Source: Manihot esculenta (Eukaryota; Streptophyta; Magnoliopsida; Malpighiales; Euphorbiaceae). Taken from it: a stretch of 64,000 bases of DNA. The DNA lies in NCBI RefSeq assembly GCF_001659605.2, contig NC_035170.2:19480948-19544947 (forward strand), written 5' to 3'. Positions 1 to 11,100 of this stretch are shown here, piece after piece. The notes under the pieces are model-generated. The model made no database searches. It saw nothing but the letters and a program-made list of their open reading frames with translations, and was not told where the DNA came from. Each line of letters starts with the position of its first letter. Position 1 is the first letter of the stretch. The translations under genes and the position numbers were made by a program.

Positions 1-172
1 TTTTTTTTTTTATGGATTTTGATTTTTTTTTTGTGATGATTAATAATCAAGAAGGCACAGCCATGTACACACAAGCTTTCACCGAAATCAACAACGAAGA
101 AAAGAAAAACTAAAAAAAACCCTAGACCCTAGGATAAATCAGAATTTACCTCACTTTGACTCTGATACCAAC
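1..172 (-). mobile_element. Internal leader of a truncated LTR retrotransposon
   Basis: Next to the LTR at 173-875 lies a primer-binding site read on the minus strand (positions 158-170, core TGGTATCAGAG, complementary to initiator tRNA-Met), two bases from the LTR end. The rest, down to base 1, is a T-rich untranslated leader with no coding capacity seen. The body of the element and its second LTR would lie to the left of the window. The family is uncertain; Copia-type elements often have this LTR and primer-site arrangement, but no coding sequence is available to test it. Confidence 0.55.
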
Positions 173-875
173 TGACGCGGAACCTATGGCACAAGCCTCA
201 AACCCACACACATAAGTAGATACGGAATCCAAAGATTTGATAAACCCACTTCCTATGGCACCCCACACTTAGAGAAGCTGAAACACCAATGATCGAAGGA
301 TTTAGATGAGAATTCGACAAATGCCACAACGAATAGTTGATAAGTTAGCCAAGATTCTTGGTGCAATTGATGAAAGCAAATCCTCACTCTCACTCAACGC
401 AATACACGCCAAAGGCATGAAAAGAATTCTAAAAATTTTAATTAAAAGTTGCCTCTTATAAGTGTTTCTTATCCTTATATAGTAAGGAGAGAAAATAAAA
501 CCCTAAGACACTCTTATTCGGGCTGGCCGACCTATGCACAAGACCCAAACCCAATTACACACTAAAATAACACATTAAATACATAAGTATTAAAACATAA
601 GCCCAAAACATGGCCCAACACTCTAAAACTCAAAAGATAAAATATGGCCAGAATACAAGTCCAAACAAAGCTAAAATAAAATAAGTGTCACTTTAGGCTT
701 CCCTTAGTATAGTTTTAGCCCATAGATTTGATTGGGCTCCCTAAGCCTATGATTGCAAGTGTTGCACCAAATTTACCCCATATGAGTTGAAGCATGCTCC
801 AAATATATATGGATCATATGAATATGATTTTCAACTCCTTTTAGATCCATTTGAATGATATAAGTTTGCTCTACA
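173..875 (-). mobile_element. LTR of the left-edge LTR retrotransposon (about 703 bp)
   Basis: On the plus strand the LTR starts with TGACGCGG directly after the primer-binding site. I place its other end at a CA near 874-875, which is less certain because the partner LTR is outside the window. A TATA-like box is present on the minus strand around 474-484 (CTATATAAGG), in keeping with an LTR promoter. No coding sequence is seen. It is unrelated by eye to the chromovirus LTRs that fill the rest of the window. Confidence 0.5.
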
Positions 876-1440
876 CCATTGTTAGAAATTTGTCCTATTT
901 ATCAGGAACCACAGGCTAAATCTAGAAGCCATGTAGTGAAAGCCCGATAGAAGAAGATGTGGATGTGAGAAGGAGTAAAACGCAAAGATAGTCAACCAAT
1001 CGTGGGAGAAAAGGGACGTGCGTAAGCTGTACAGTTGCCTCTTTAGATCAAAACATTTTATTATCATGACTAGTTATGTAAGTTAAAGTTTAGATGAAAT
1101 TTTTTATGTCTACACAAACACGAGCATTATAGTATCTAGCTCAGTATAAAATTTTACCGTTAGTTGAAATCGATATGAACATTTCTAAGGAAAGGGAATA
1201 TGTACTTAAACATACTACTTTATGAATTGAAAAGGTTTGAAGAAATTCACACATGCAAAATATTATTTAATGGACTCCTTGAAATTGTACAAGTCAGTAC
1301 AATTAGTCAAAGTTGATGTTTACATTCAGTTGAAACATGAAGCTAAATGTCTTGTGCGATATACTATTTATTGATAAACATTATTGAATTCACAGCATGT
1401 ATTTTTGTTATGTATGTATTGTACAAGCTTTCATTTTGCA
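876..1440. other. AT-rich stretch with no supported gene
   Basis: Only short open frames occur here, and none has recognisable motifs. No terminal repeats, RNA gene or tandem repeats were seen. It probably belongs to degraded transposon sequence between the left-edge LTR and the hairpin array. Confidence 0.4.
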
Positions 1441-2400
1441 TATAATTTTTAAAAGCAGGAGCAAGGCTAATAAGTCTGGAAGCGACAGTGAGGCCAATGT
1501 GCCTAAATACCGAGCAAGGATAATAATCCTAGAAGTGATAATAAGACATATGTGCCTGAATACCGAGTAAGGCTAATGATCCTAAAGCGACAGTAAGGCC
1601 AATGTGCCTGAATACTGAGCAAGGCTAATAAGTATAGAATTGTCAGTAGGGCCAAGAGTCTGAATACTCGAAAATTGCCAGTAGGGCTACAAGCATGAAT
1701 ACTTAGAAATTCCCATTAAGGCAATGAGCCTGAAAAAAAGAGGCTAAAAGTTAGAATAAGAATCAGGGCTAAACAGTCTAGAAGAATACAGAGAGCCGAA
1801 GAGCTCGAAAGAATACATACGGCTAAAAGAGCCCAAAAGAATACAAAGAACTAAAGAGTTCGGATGAAGAATGAGGGCTAAAGAGACCAGAAGAATACAA
1901 AGAGCCAAATTGCTCGAAATAACAGAGAGCTAAAGAGCTCGGACGAGGAATCAGGGCTAAAGAGCCCAAAAGAATACAAAGAGCCTAAGTGCTCGGAATA
2001 ATACACAGGGCTAAAAGAGCCCAAAGAATAAAGAGAGCCAAAGAGTTTGGACGAGGAATTAAGGCTAAAGAGCCTAGAAGAACACAAAGAGATAAAGGGC
2101 TCGGATAAATAATCAGGGCTAAAGAGCCCGATAAAGAGCTGAAATTCTCGTAAAAATAATCAAGGCTAAAGAGTCGAGTAAAGTGCTAAAATACTTGTAA
2201 AAATAATTAAGCTAAAGAGCTGAAATGCTTGTAAAAATAATTAGGCTAAAGAGTCCGGTAAAGGGCTGAAATACTCGAAAAAAATAATAAGGGCTAAAGA
2301 GCCTAGTAAATAGCTGAAATGATACTCAGGGCTAAAGAACCTCGAAGATGATAAAAAGCTAAAAAGGTCGGAAAAATAATTTAGATCTTGAAAAGTCTAG
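1441..2400. repeat. Degenerate tandem array of short hairpin-forming units
   Basis: About 1 kb of imperfect repeats. The left part (1450-1740) has units of about 60 bp built from AAGGCTAATAA and AGGCCAATGTGCCT-like segments. The right part (1740-2400) alternates units such as GGGCTAAAGAGCCC and GAGCTAAAGAGCTC, joined by GAAAGAATACA-like or GGAYGAGGAATCA-like linkers. Most units are small inverted repeats with a 4-6 nt loop (GGGCT/AGCCC, GAGC/GCTC, AGGC/GCCT). Short open frames through the array are a by-product of the repetition. Confidence 0.7.
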
Positions 2401-2828
2401 AAGGTACTTTTTAAAAGGAGTACGAATTGATAACTCGAAAATAAAAAGTGAAAGATATCACGACCCTTCAAAATTTTTTAGAGCAACTTGCGATATTTTT
2501 GTTATGATATTTATCAAGTAGTTTGTTTGTTACTCTTTTCATTTATATGAATCTTAAGTATCATCATCCTGACATGCCATCAAGACTAAAATAAATTATA
2601 AATGACCTACTGACCTAATGAAATATTAAGATCTCATATAAACGACAGGACTGAATATGCCCAATAAGAAAACAAAGTCCAAGAGAAGGGCAAAAAATGA
2701 ATATTAACATCGAATAACAATCAAGAAATAAAAGCAATTTTATTAATAAAAAAATGTATGGTACAAGAAACTAAAAACTGTGTACTAATAAGGGCAAGGC
2801 TAAAATAAGTCTGCTGTATATTTACAAA
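2401..2828. other. Non-coding stretch between the hairpin array and the interrupted gene
   Basis: AT-rich sequence with no open frame of note and no clear repeat. It lies just downstream of the stop codon of the minus-strand pseudogene, so it may be that unit's 3' flank. Confidence 0.4.
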
Positions 2829-5141
2829 TTACTCTTGAACTTCCTCGGAGGAAGCAAGTTCACAAGCCAGGGCAAACTCAACTCCGGAGACGGCAAGAGT
2901 AGCATGAGCAGTCTCGACAGTCGGGTCTATAGTTGTAGCATCTCTCAAGGGAGAAACTTGGGCATTTATGACCTTTAAAGCAGTGGGATCGGCAATCATT
3001 TAACCAGCTGGATCATCATTCTTCCCTAAGGTACCACGGGAAGAGGAGGCAGGAGCCTTGGAAGCTAGGGTCTTTGGGACAGGGGTTTTGGCATGCTTCT
3101 CAATTGGCAAGTCATCAGGGCCATACTGAACGTCCTCATCATCATAATCACACTTAACTAGTCGAAGAGCACTAAGAGGTGTGCTTAGCTCATTATGACC
3201 GGCCTTTAGTCCCAAATTATAGCCGCTAGCATAAAAACGCATAAAAGAGTTGAGAATCTTGGACTTGCGCTCATCATACTGTAGGTATTTTCTATACATG
3301 GTCCTGACAATGCCTTCATTTTTCCTATGCATATCCACTATGGCTATCTCATACTCTTTACAATGAGCAAAGAGCTCGGTCACCTCCAGTTTATATTGAT
3401 TCTTCATAGCCTTACTGGTGCAAACATCCTCCCAAGACTTTTCCAAATGATGATGAGCTTGCTTCAAATCTTTAGATGTCTTCAAAAGCTCACCTTCGAG
3501 ACGGGTAGTTCACGAGAGTAAGCCCTCAATTTTCAACTCCGCATCAGCTTGGACTTGGGATAATCGAGCTATCGCCTTAGACCGCTCTTTGGCTAATTGG
3601 CTCTCCAATTGAGCAGCCCGATCATCCTAAAGGCAGGTTTGCTCAAGTAACTCATTCAATCTCCTCCTCACCTCAGCCTTATGTTCCCCTTTTAGTAAGG
3701 TGGCAACACGAGCAGCCTCCTCTTGCGTAACCCTCTTAACCCTAGCACAAGCAACCTTTTAAGCACGCCTCATCTTTTCTTCTAGCTCGACAAGGGCACT
3801 GAGGACCTGCAAACATAAACAGATAGTTAGCACAATAATGAAAGCAGAAGCCAATAAAACAGGCAAATGAAGAAGGTACCAGGAGGACTTATCTTTTGGA
3901 GTCAACAAAAAGTTCTTCCACTGGCTTCGAGTTGCTAGCCTTTGACTGAGCATTGTACTTGACAAGATGGCAAAAGGTCCTTAGGAGCAGAGGGTCAGAG
4001 ATATTAGGAGACAACTAAAAAACATGGTTACGGAGAAGCTCCGCAACAGAAGTAGGGGTCGACTCGTGGTTTATGGTATAAGCAACCCTCCACTCGTGAG
4101 GAACAAGAGCTTGAGGTAACTCTATGATAACACTAGCGGACAAGCCCTCCTTGCCTACCCTTATCGCATCAAGAGCACCTTTCCTACAATCACTCAAGGT
4201 GGCCTCCCTGCCTTGAGGCTCAGGCAGTTGGCTCTCTTTGACTAACCGTCTCCTTTTTCTTTTGAGGAGGGGAAGAGTCAGACCTTCGGGATGAAGCCCG
4301 AGAGTTTTTTCTAACAAGTTCAGCCACTTCCTCCTCCCTCCGAGAAGCGATTAAACGAGAGCACATAGATAGTAGGGGTCCCAGTGGAACTGTGAGGGTT
4401 GTCCTGAGCGTCGCTCTAGGGCACCTATTTTGTCCACAGACCTAATAGCACTAGCGACCCCCTCAGAATGCGATCCCATAATTGCTAATGGAAGCATGTC
4501 TTCCTTCCAATGAGGGTAAGGTCCTAGTGCCTCGTGAATGACATCCATGGTTTTTCAATAAGTGAACTGCTCGATTGCTTATTTGATAAAATCCCAATAC
4601 AAGGTGAAGTTCTTGGGCACTAAAGTCTCTCCCATTGGAATGATAGAAGCTGCAAGACCACAAAAATAAGTTTTACTCAAGAAAAAGAGAATTAGAAACA
4701 CAAAAATCAAAGTAATAAGAACTAGCAGCACAATAATCACTCCTAGAAGGGAGCTTGAGACACTTGAAATCTTCATATTTAAAGGGAAGAGAGGCTAGCT
4801 GAAGAAAGTATAGTTACTTCTACTTTGACAAATGAGGAAAAGCATTGCAAGAGGGATCAATGTCCGCCCAAGCAGTATCAAAACCCCACTCTTGGTTTCC
4901 CCTTAAATGGACAATAGTGAAACTCCCTATCCAGTGACGGATGGAGTCTTTATGACCAACAAAAAGAGACAGACCCATCCGACCACTGTAACTCCAGAAC
5001 CCATTATTCGACTTAGTAATCCTGAAGAAAGACCTGAATAGGCTAACAGATGGTCTAAAACCCTAAGACCAGCAAGAGGAGGAGAAGAAAAAAGTGAAAT
5101 CCACTCGGTAGAATGAGGAGCTCAGATATAATAAGGAGCGG
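2829..5141 (-). pseudogene. 3' part of a degraded transposon-type coiled-coil protein gene, split by element A
   Basis: Minus-strand coding remnants run from the insertion point of element A (5141) down to a stop near 2829. The best preserved block (3000-3485, 161 residues) is rich in charged residues, has a predicted coiled-coil look (K/E/L-rich N-terminal half), and ends in a Pro/Ala/Ser-rich tail. An in-frame stop at 3000 separates it from a further C-terminal stretch that reaches 2829. Other open blocks lie at 3759-3965, 4015-4317 and 4351-4548, with stops and possible introns between them. The layout resembles plant proteins annotated as 'putative gypsy-type transposon' or gag-like coiled-coil proteins, but I could not confirm a family. 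The N-terminal part is at 61038-61169, on the far side of the nest. The TSD AGCGG (5137-5141 and 61038-61042) proves that the two sides were once contiguous. Confidence 0.5.
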
Positions 5142-5823
5142 TGTAACGACCCGGAAACCGGACCGCTACCGGCGCTAGGATCCAGATTGGCTTAAGGCCG
5201 CCGGGACCCGTAGCAAGCCTGACATACATCCTGTATACCTGTTTAATCCCATACATGATCAACATATACATAAAAATTTAAACTTTTTCCTTTCCTTTAC
5301 CAAGCTTAACCTGTGCATGCACAACTCATAATCATAAACATTAAACCCCACTCTGGAGCCCTCATCAAATGCTCCAATGGGATAACATATCATACATAAG
5401 CTTGGTTTACATAAGACATCAATAAAACTTTGTACAGATCATGTGCAAAAGGGATTAACCAACATACTAGGGTCAAGCACAACTCTAAACCTCAATAATC
5501 ATCATTACATTACATTACATTACAATACTATACTTTTCATTACATCATTTTCATGTCCACATCTAGCTATTACATAAACATAACTTCTTATTCTTGCTGA
5601 CCTCCTGATTCTATCCCGAACCTGCAACCTGGGGAATTAAGGGAATGGGGTGAGCTACTAGAGCCCAGTGAGCAGAATAATAAAATATTTAAAACACATG
5701 CTATCATGGAATGCATCACATCACAGCCAAATCACATTAAGGATGAACTTGTCACCAATAGCCCTCTAAATAATCCCATCATGCCAGGGGCGTAGTGTAG
5801 GCCACACCTGATCTTTCTCTTAC
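5142..5823 (-). repeat. Element A 3' LTR, first piece
   Basis: Starts with TGTAACGACCCGG. It matches the start of the 5' LTR at 58707 up to the segment near 59384, where element B entered. The last five bases (CTTAC, 5819-5823) are repeated at 34930-34934 as B's TSD. A short ACATT microsatellite occurs around 5507-5525. The LTR resumes at 34935. Confidence 0.92.
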
Positions 5824-8119
5824 TGTAACGACCCCAAAATGGACCGTCACCGGCGCTAGGATTCAGGTCGGCTTAAGGCTGCCAGAACCCGTAGCAAGCC
5901 TGCTATACTCTCTGTGTACCTGTAAATCCAATACATGATCATACATTTTCTGTGAAAAATAAAATCTCTTTTCTGAGCCAAGGCTTAACCTGTGCATGCA
6001 CTACCTCTGTACTCTGTACTCTGTACTCTGTACCCCTGACTAGAGCTTACTCTAGTTGGGTTAACTCATACCTGTTAAGCCTGGTTTTCACACACAGGAA
6101 AACATATACATAGACAGATCATGTACAAAACAACAGATTTACATCACAAACTACTAAGTCAAGCACATCTGTAACTGAAACATAACTATTACATCTCGTT
6201 AACATTACATGTCCACTCTACACATATACACATCTCTTTACTCTTTCTGTATCTTGCTGGACTGTCCCTGTACACTGTATACTGAACCTGCAAAACTGGG
6301 GTTAAGGGAGTGGGATGAGCTCTATAGCCCAGTGAGTAGAACAGTAAAACATCTCAGTAAAACATGATCTCATGGAATGCGTCATAACACAGACAAGCCA
6401 CATCAAGAGTAAACCTGTCACCACATAGTCCCAGTAACTCTGTGCCAGGGCGTAGAATCGAGCACCTGGTCTTCCTGTCATATATGTATATGTGTATATA
6501 ACACCTCTGTACTTACCATTGCCAGGGCGTAGTCAAAGGCTCCTGGACTTTGCTATACCTGCCAGGGCGTAGTCAAAGGCTCCTGGACTTCGCTATACCT
6601 GCCAGGGCGTAGTCAAAGGCTCCTGGACTTCCTGTCTGAGACTATTGGATCATTCAGCATTTACCCACATCAACAAAGAACTATGCAATGCACCATATTC
6701 GTGGTTACTAATGCACTCAACCTAAGGCATAATCATGATGCATGAGATATGCTAAAACATTTCATTGTGTGCAAGTAAAAGAGTTAAGTGTAGTTCCACT
6801 CACCTCTGGCTAACTGGACTGACTCTGCAGGCTCTGATCACTCTGGAGCAGTACTCACTGCTGTTCTCTCTGGTTCCTCTGGTCTGTACCTATACAGATA
6901 GACTGAAATGAGGGACCAAGCGTGCTTATGACCAACTCTATTAAACTCCCCAAAAAAATCCCCTTACACTCACTCTAGCATCCATGCAAAGCAGGCAAAG
7001 GAAAGCTGGACAGAACACTTTCGGCGGCAGGTTCGGCGGCCGAAAGTCCTCTCCAGAGACGAAACTCAAGCACCTTCGGCGGCCGAACTTCCACTTTCGG
7101 CTGCCGAACCCTTTCGAGGGCAAGTTTCGGGGGCCAAAAGGCACTCCAGAGACAAAAGTCTCTAACCTTCGGCAGTCGAATCCCCCAAACAGAGCCGAAC
7201 ATGCAAAACTCGCGGGGGCAAGCTGTGGCAGCCTAAGCCACCATGCAAGAGGTTCGGCGGCCGAATGATCCTTCGGCTGCCGAACCTGAGTTCATCCAGA
7301 ACTCAGCCCCGACGGCAAACAAGCTCCTCCATCCCTTCAATCTCACAAAACATGCAAACTTCAACTCCTCAACACACATATACTCATGTATATGTACAAC
7401 GGGGTCCAAAACTCCTTAAAAACCCCAACAAACACATCACACAAAACACATAATCATGCTTACAAGCTAAACCATCAAATACACCCTTTGTCACCTAAGC
7501 ATGCATCTCTACCCAAACCTTCATAAAACTTCTTTAAAACAGTAAAACATGTTCAAGATCTTCACGTACCTCCTGTAACCACGAAGAAGATTGATCGGAA
7601 CAAAGAATAATAGATCAACTTCTCTTCAAACTCACTAAACTCTCAAACCTAAGCTTTTTGCTTCAACCCTTCACCACCTTGTGAAAACCAACAAAACAAC
7701 ACCCTTTTGCAGGAGCTGTAACACATAGGAGACGTGGCCAAACTTCTGGACAGGGTTTGGAGCCAACACCTGTCCAAAATGCTGACTAAGGAATGCTCAA
7801 TAGTTGGCTAGCCATCTCAGCTTCGGCTGCCGAATCGTATGCAAAACCATGCAACATTCGGGGGCCGAACCTGAACTGCGGAAGCCGAACATTGGGCACT
7901 TTCGGCGGCCGAACTTACCTTCGGCGGCCGAACATGGCAAAAGTCTCCATAGCCTTTTCTCTTCCAACCTCAAACCAACTCAAATCAAGTCAACTCAAAC
8001 CCTTAACATTCATCATAACACTGGAGTAAAACATAAATCCTACCCTTCTAGAGACTTCCGACATCCCGAATTCCACCGGAAAGTAGAATTCCGATGCCGG
8101 TCTCCAGCCGGGTATTACA
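5824..8119 (-). repeat. Element B 3' LTR (2296 bp)
   Basis: Runs from TGTAACGACC to GGGTATTACA and is followed by the polypurine tract complement at 8120. It contains three 40-bp tandem units (6521-6640), two clusters of the TTCGGC-N-GCCGAA motif (about 7018-7285 and 7820-7935), and a splice-donor-like AG-GTACG on the minus strand near 7568. No TATAAA box is obvious where related LTRs have one. Open frames inside it come from the motif repeats and are not genes. Confidence 0.92.
6521..6640 (-). repeat. Three 40-bp tandem units in element B's 3' LTR
   Basis: Units begin at 6521, 6561 and 6601 with GCCAGGGCGTAGTC and each ends with CCTGGACTT. A diverged unit precedes them near 6443. Each unit carries CCAGG and CCTGG as short inverted arms. 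The same three-unit block occurs at 13996-14115 in the other LTR. Confidence 0.85.
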
Positions 8120-8135
8120 TTCTCCCCCCCTTAAG
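8120..8135 (-). promoter_or_regulatory. Polypurine tract of element B
   Basis: On the minus strand this reads CTTAAGGGGGGGAGAA directly before the 3' LTR start TGTAATACCC, the expected position for plus-strand priming. A short inverted repeat (arms around CATTCG/CGAATG) lies directly beside it. Confidence 0.85.
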
Positions 8136-8193
8136 AACATTCGTCCTCGAATGATTCTAAATCAAATACCACATCAAACGGAGGAAACTAACC

Positions 8194-11100
8194 TCAAAAC
8201 AAATAGGGATACTACTGGAGCATCGACTCTCGCGTCTCCCAGGTACACTCTTCTAGATTATGGTGGTTCCACAGGACTTTCACCATCGGAATCTCCTTGT
8301 TCCTTAGTTGTCTGATCTGTGTGTCCAGAATCCGCACTGGCTGCTCGATATAGGTGAGATCTGTATGAATCTCCACCTCAGGCTCACTCAACACCTGATT
8401 CGGGTCTGACACAAACTGCCGTAGCATAGAAACATGAAATACCGGGTGAATTCTCTCCATAGAAGCAGGTAAATACAGCTTATACGACACATTTCCGATC
8501 CTCTGCAACACCTCAAAGGGTCCAATGTACCGTGGAGCTAATTTACCCTTCTTCCCAAAACGAACCACCCCTTTCATTGGAGACACTTTCAGCAATACCC
8601 AATTACCCTCTTGAAACTCTAACTGCTTTCTGCGAACGTCTGCATAACTTTTCTGTCTGCTCTGCGCTGTTCTGATTCTCTCTCTGATCATGGGCACACT
8701 CTACTGGTAATTTCTACTAACTCTGGCCCTGCAAGAGCCCTCTCTCCTATCTCTTCCCAGCAAACAGGGGATCTGCACTTCCTCCCATACAACGCTTCAT
8801 AAGGAGCCATCCCAATGCTAGCATGATGGCTGTTTTGTAGGCAAACTCCACCAAAGGTAGATGCTGCCTCCAAGAACCGCCAAAGTCTAACACACAGAGT
8901 CGAAGCATATCCTCTATGGTCTGGATGGTCCTCTCTGACTGTCCATCAGTCTGTGGATGGAAAGCAGTGCTAAAATCCAATCGCGTGCCCATCGCACTCT
9001 GCAAACTCCGCCAAAAGCGGGAGGTAAACTGAGGTCCTCTGTCTGAAACTATCGACACTGGAACTCCATGTAATCTCACGATCTCATCCAGATAGACCTG
9101 TGCCAACTTATCCACAGAATAGTTACTCCGGACTGGAAGAAAATGAGCAGATTTCGTAAGTCTGTCCACAATCACCCATATAGAGTCTATCCTGTTGGAC
9201 GTAGCTGGTAAACCCACTACAAAATCCATGGCTATGTTTTCCCATTTCCACTCTGGAATCGATAATGGGTTAAGCATTCCGGCTGGTTTCTGATGCTCTA
9301 GTTTCACCCTCTGGCAAACCTCATAGGCTGTCACGAACTGCGCCACTTCTTTCTTCATGGCTGGCCACCAATAGACCTTTTTCAGATCCTGATACATCTT
9401 GGTGGCTCCTGGGTGAACACTATACCTCGCATTATGAGCTTTCCTCATAATGTCTTCCTTCACACTGCTCCTATCTAGTACACAAAGTCGACTCCCATAG
9501 CGAAGGATCCCTTTATTGTCAAATCTGAACTCTGCACTGTTGCCTGACTGAACAGTCCTGGCAATTTTCATCAACTCAGGGTCCTCATGCTGTCTCTGAG
9601 CTATCTGCTCTAGAAACATAGGTGTCACTCTCATCTGTGCTATCAACACACCTGTACCAGACAACTCTAGCTGTAATCCCTCGTCTAAGAGCTTATAAAG
9701 CTCCATCACAACTGGTCTCCGCTCTGCTGCTATATGGGATAGACTGCCTAGTGATTTCCGGCTTAGGGCGTCTGCCACAACATTCGCCTTACCCGGATGA
9801 TACTGGATCTTACAATCATAATCACTGAGCAATTCGACCCACCTTCTCTGCCGCAAATTTAGCTCTCTCTGACTTAAGATGTACTGTAAACTCTTGTGAT
9901 CGGTGAACATCTCGCATTTAACCCCGTAGAGGTAATGCCGCCACATCTTAAGTGCAAAGATAACTGCTGCCAGCTCTAGGTCATGGGTAGGGTAATTCAA
10001 CTCGTGCTTCTTCAACTGTCTAGAAGCATAAGCTATCACTCTATCACTCTGCATCAAAACACAACCCAATCCCACTCGAGATGCATCACAGAACACTGTG
10101 AAATCCTCATTACTGACAGGCAGAGCTAACACTGGTGCTGTAGTCAATCTTCTCTTGAGCTTTGTAAAGCTCTCTTCACACTGGTCTGACCAGATAAACT
10201 TCTGGTTCTTCTGAGTCAATTTGGTCATCGGAGCTGCTATCTTTGAGAAGTTCTGAACGAACCTCCTGTAGTAACCTGCCAGTCCCAGAAAGCTTTTAAT
10301 CTCAGTCACTGTCGTGGGTCTACAGCCTCTATCTTCTTGGGATCAACCTCAATACCCTCTGCTGATACAACATGTCCCAAGAAAGCAATGCTCCTCAACC
10401 AAAACTCACACTTTGAGAACTTGGCATACAAACCATGCTCTCTCAGTGTCTGCAGAACGATCCTCAGATGCTGGGCATGCTCCTCTGCATCTCTGGAATA
10501 CACTAAGATATCATCGATAAACACAATGACAAAGTGATCCAAAAACTCACTAAATACCCTGTTCATGAGATCCATAAATGCTGCAGGAGAGTTAGTCAAC
10601 CCGAACGGCATCACTAAGAACTCATAATGCCCATATCTGGTCCTGAAAGCTGTCTTAGGCACATCTGCCTCTCTGACTCTCAACTGATGATACCCGGATC
10701 TCAGATCTATTTTCGAGAAACAACCTGCTCCAGCTAGCTGGTCAAACAGATCATCAATCTGAGGTAAGGGATATCTATTCTTGGTAGTGACCTTATTCAA
10801 CTGTCTGTAGTCGATACAAAGTCTAAGGGAGCCATCCTTCTTTCTAACAAAGAGCACTAGAGCACCCCAAGGTGAGGTACTAGGGCGGATGAAACCCTTA
10901 TCTACCAAGTCCTGCAACTGTTCTTTCAACTCTTTTAACTCTGCTGGCGCCATCCTGTAAGGAGGAATAGAGATAGGTCTGGTACCTGGCAGTAATTCAA
11001 TTTCAAACCCTATCTCCCTATCAGGTGGTAGTCCTGGCAAATCGTCTGGGAAAACATCGAGAAACTCTCAGACTACTGGTACTGTGGCTGGTTCCCTCAC

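Noticed and set aside
876..1440. Small open frame at 882-1067 as a gene
   Set aside because: It has 61 codons, low-complexity content, no motif or clear promoter, and lies in AT-rich transposon flank.
6521..6640. CRISPR-like regularly spaced repeats
   Set aside because: The units are contiguous 40-bp tandem repeats without unique spacers, in a plant LTR.
6941..7268. Overlapping open frames on both strands rich in SAAE, FGGR and RRPN words (also in the equivalent part of every LTR)
   Set aside because: They are translations of the TTCGGCGGCCGAA repeats, which are open in several frames. They lie in LTRs, lack a consistent start, and recur wherever the motif does.
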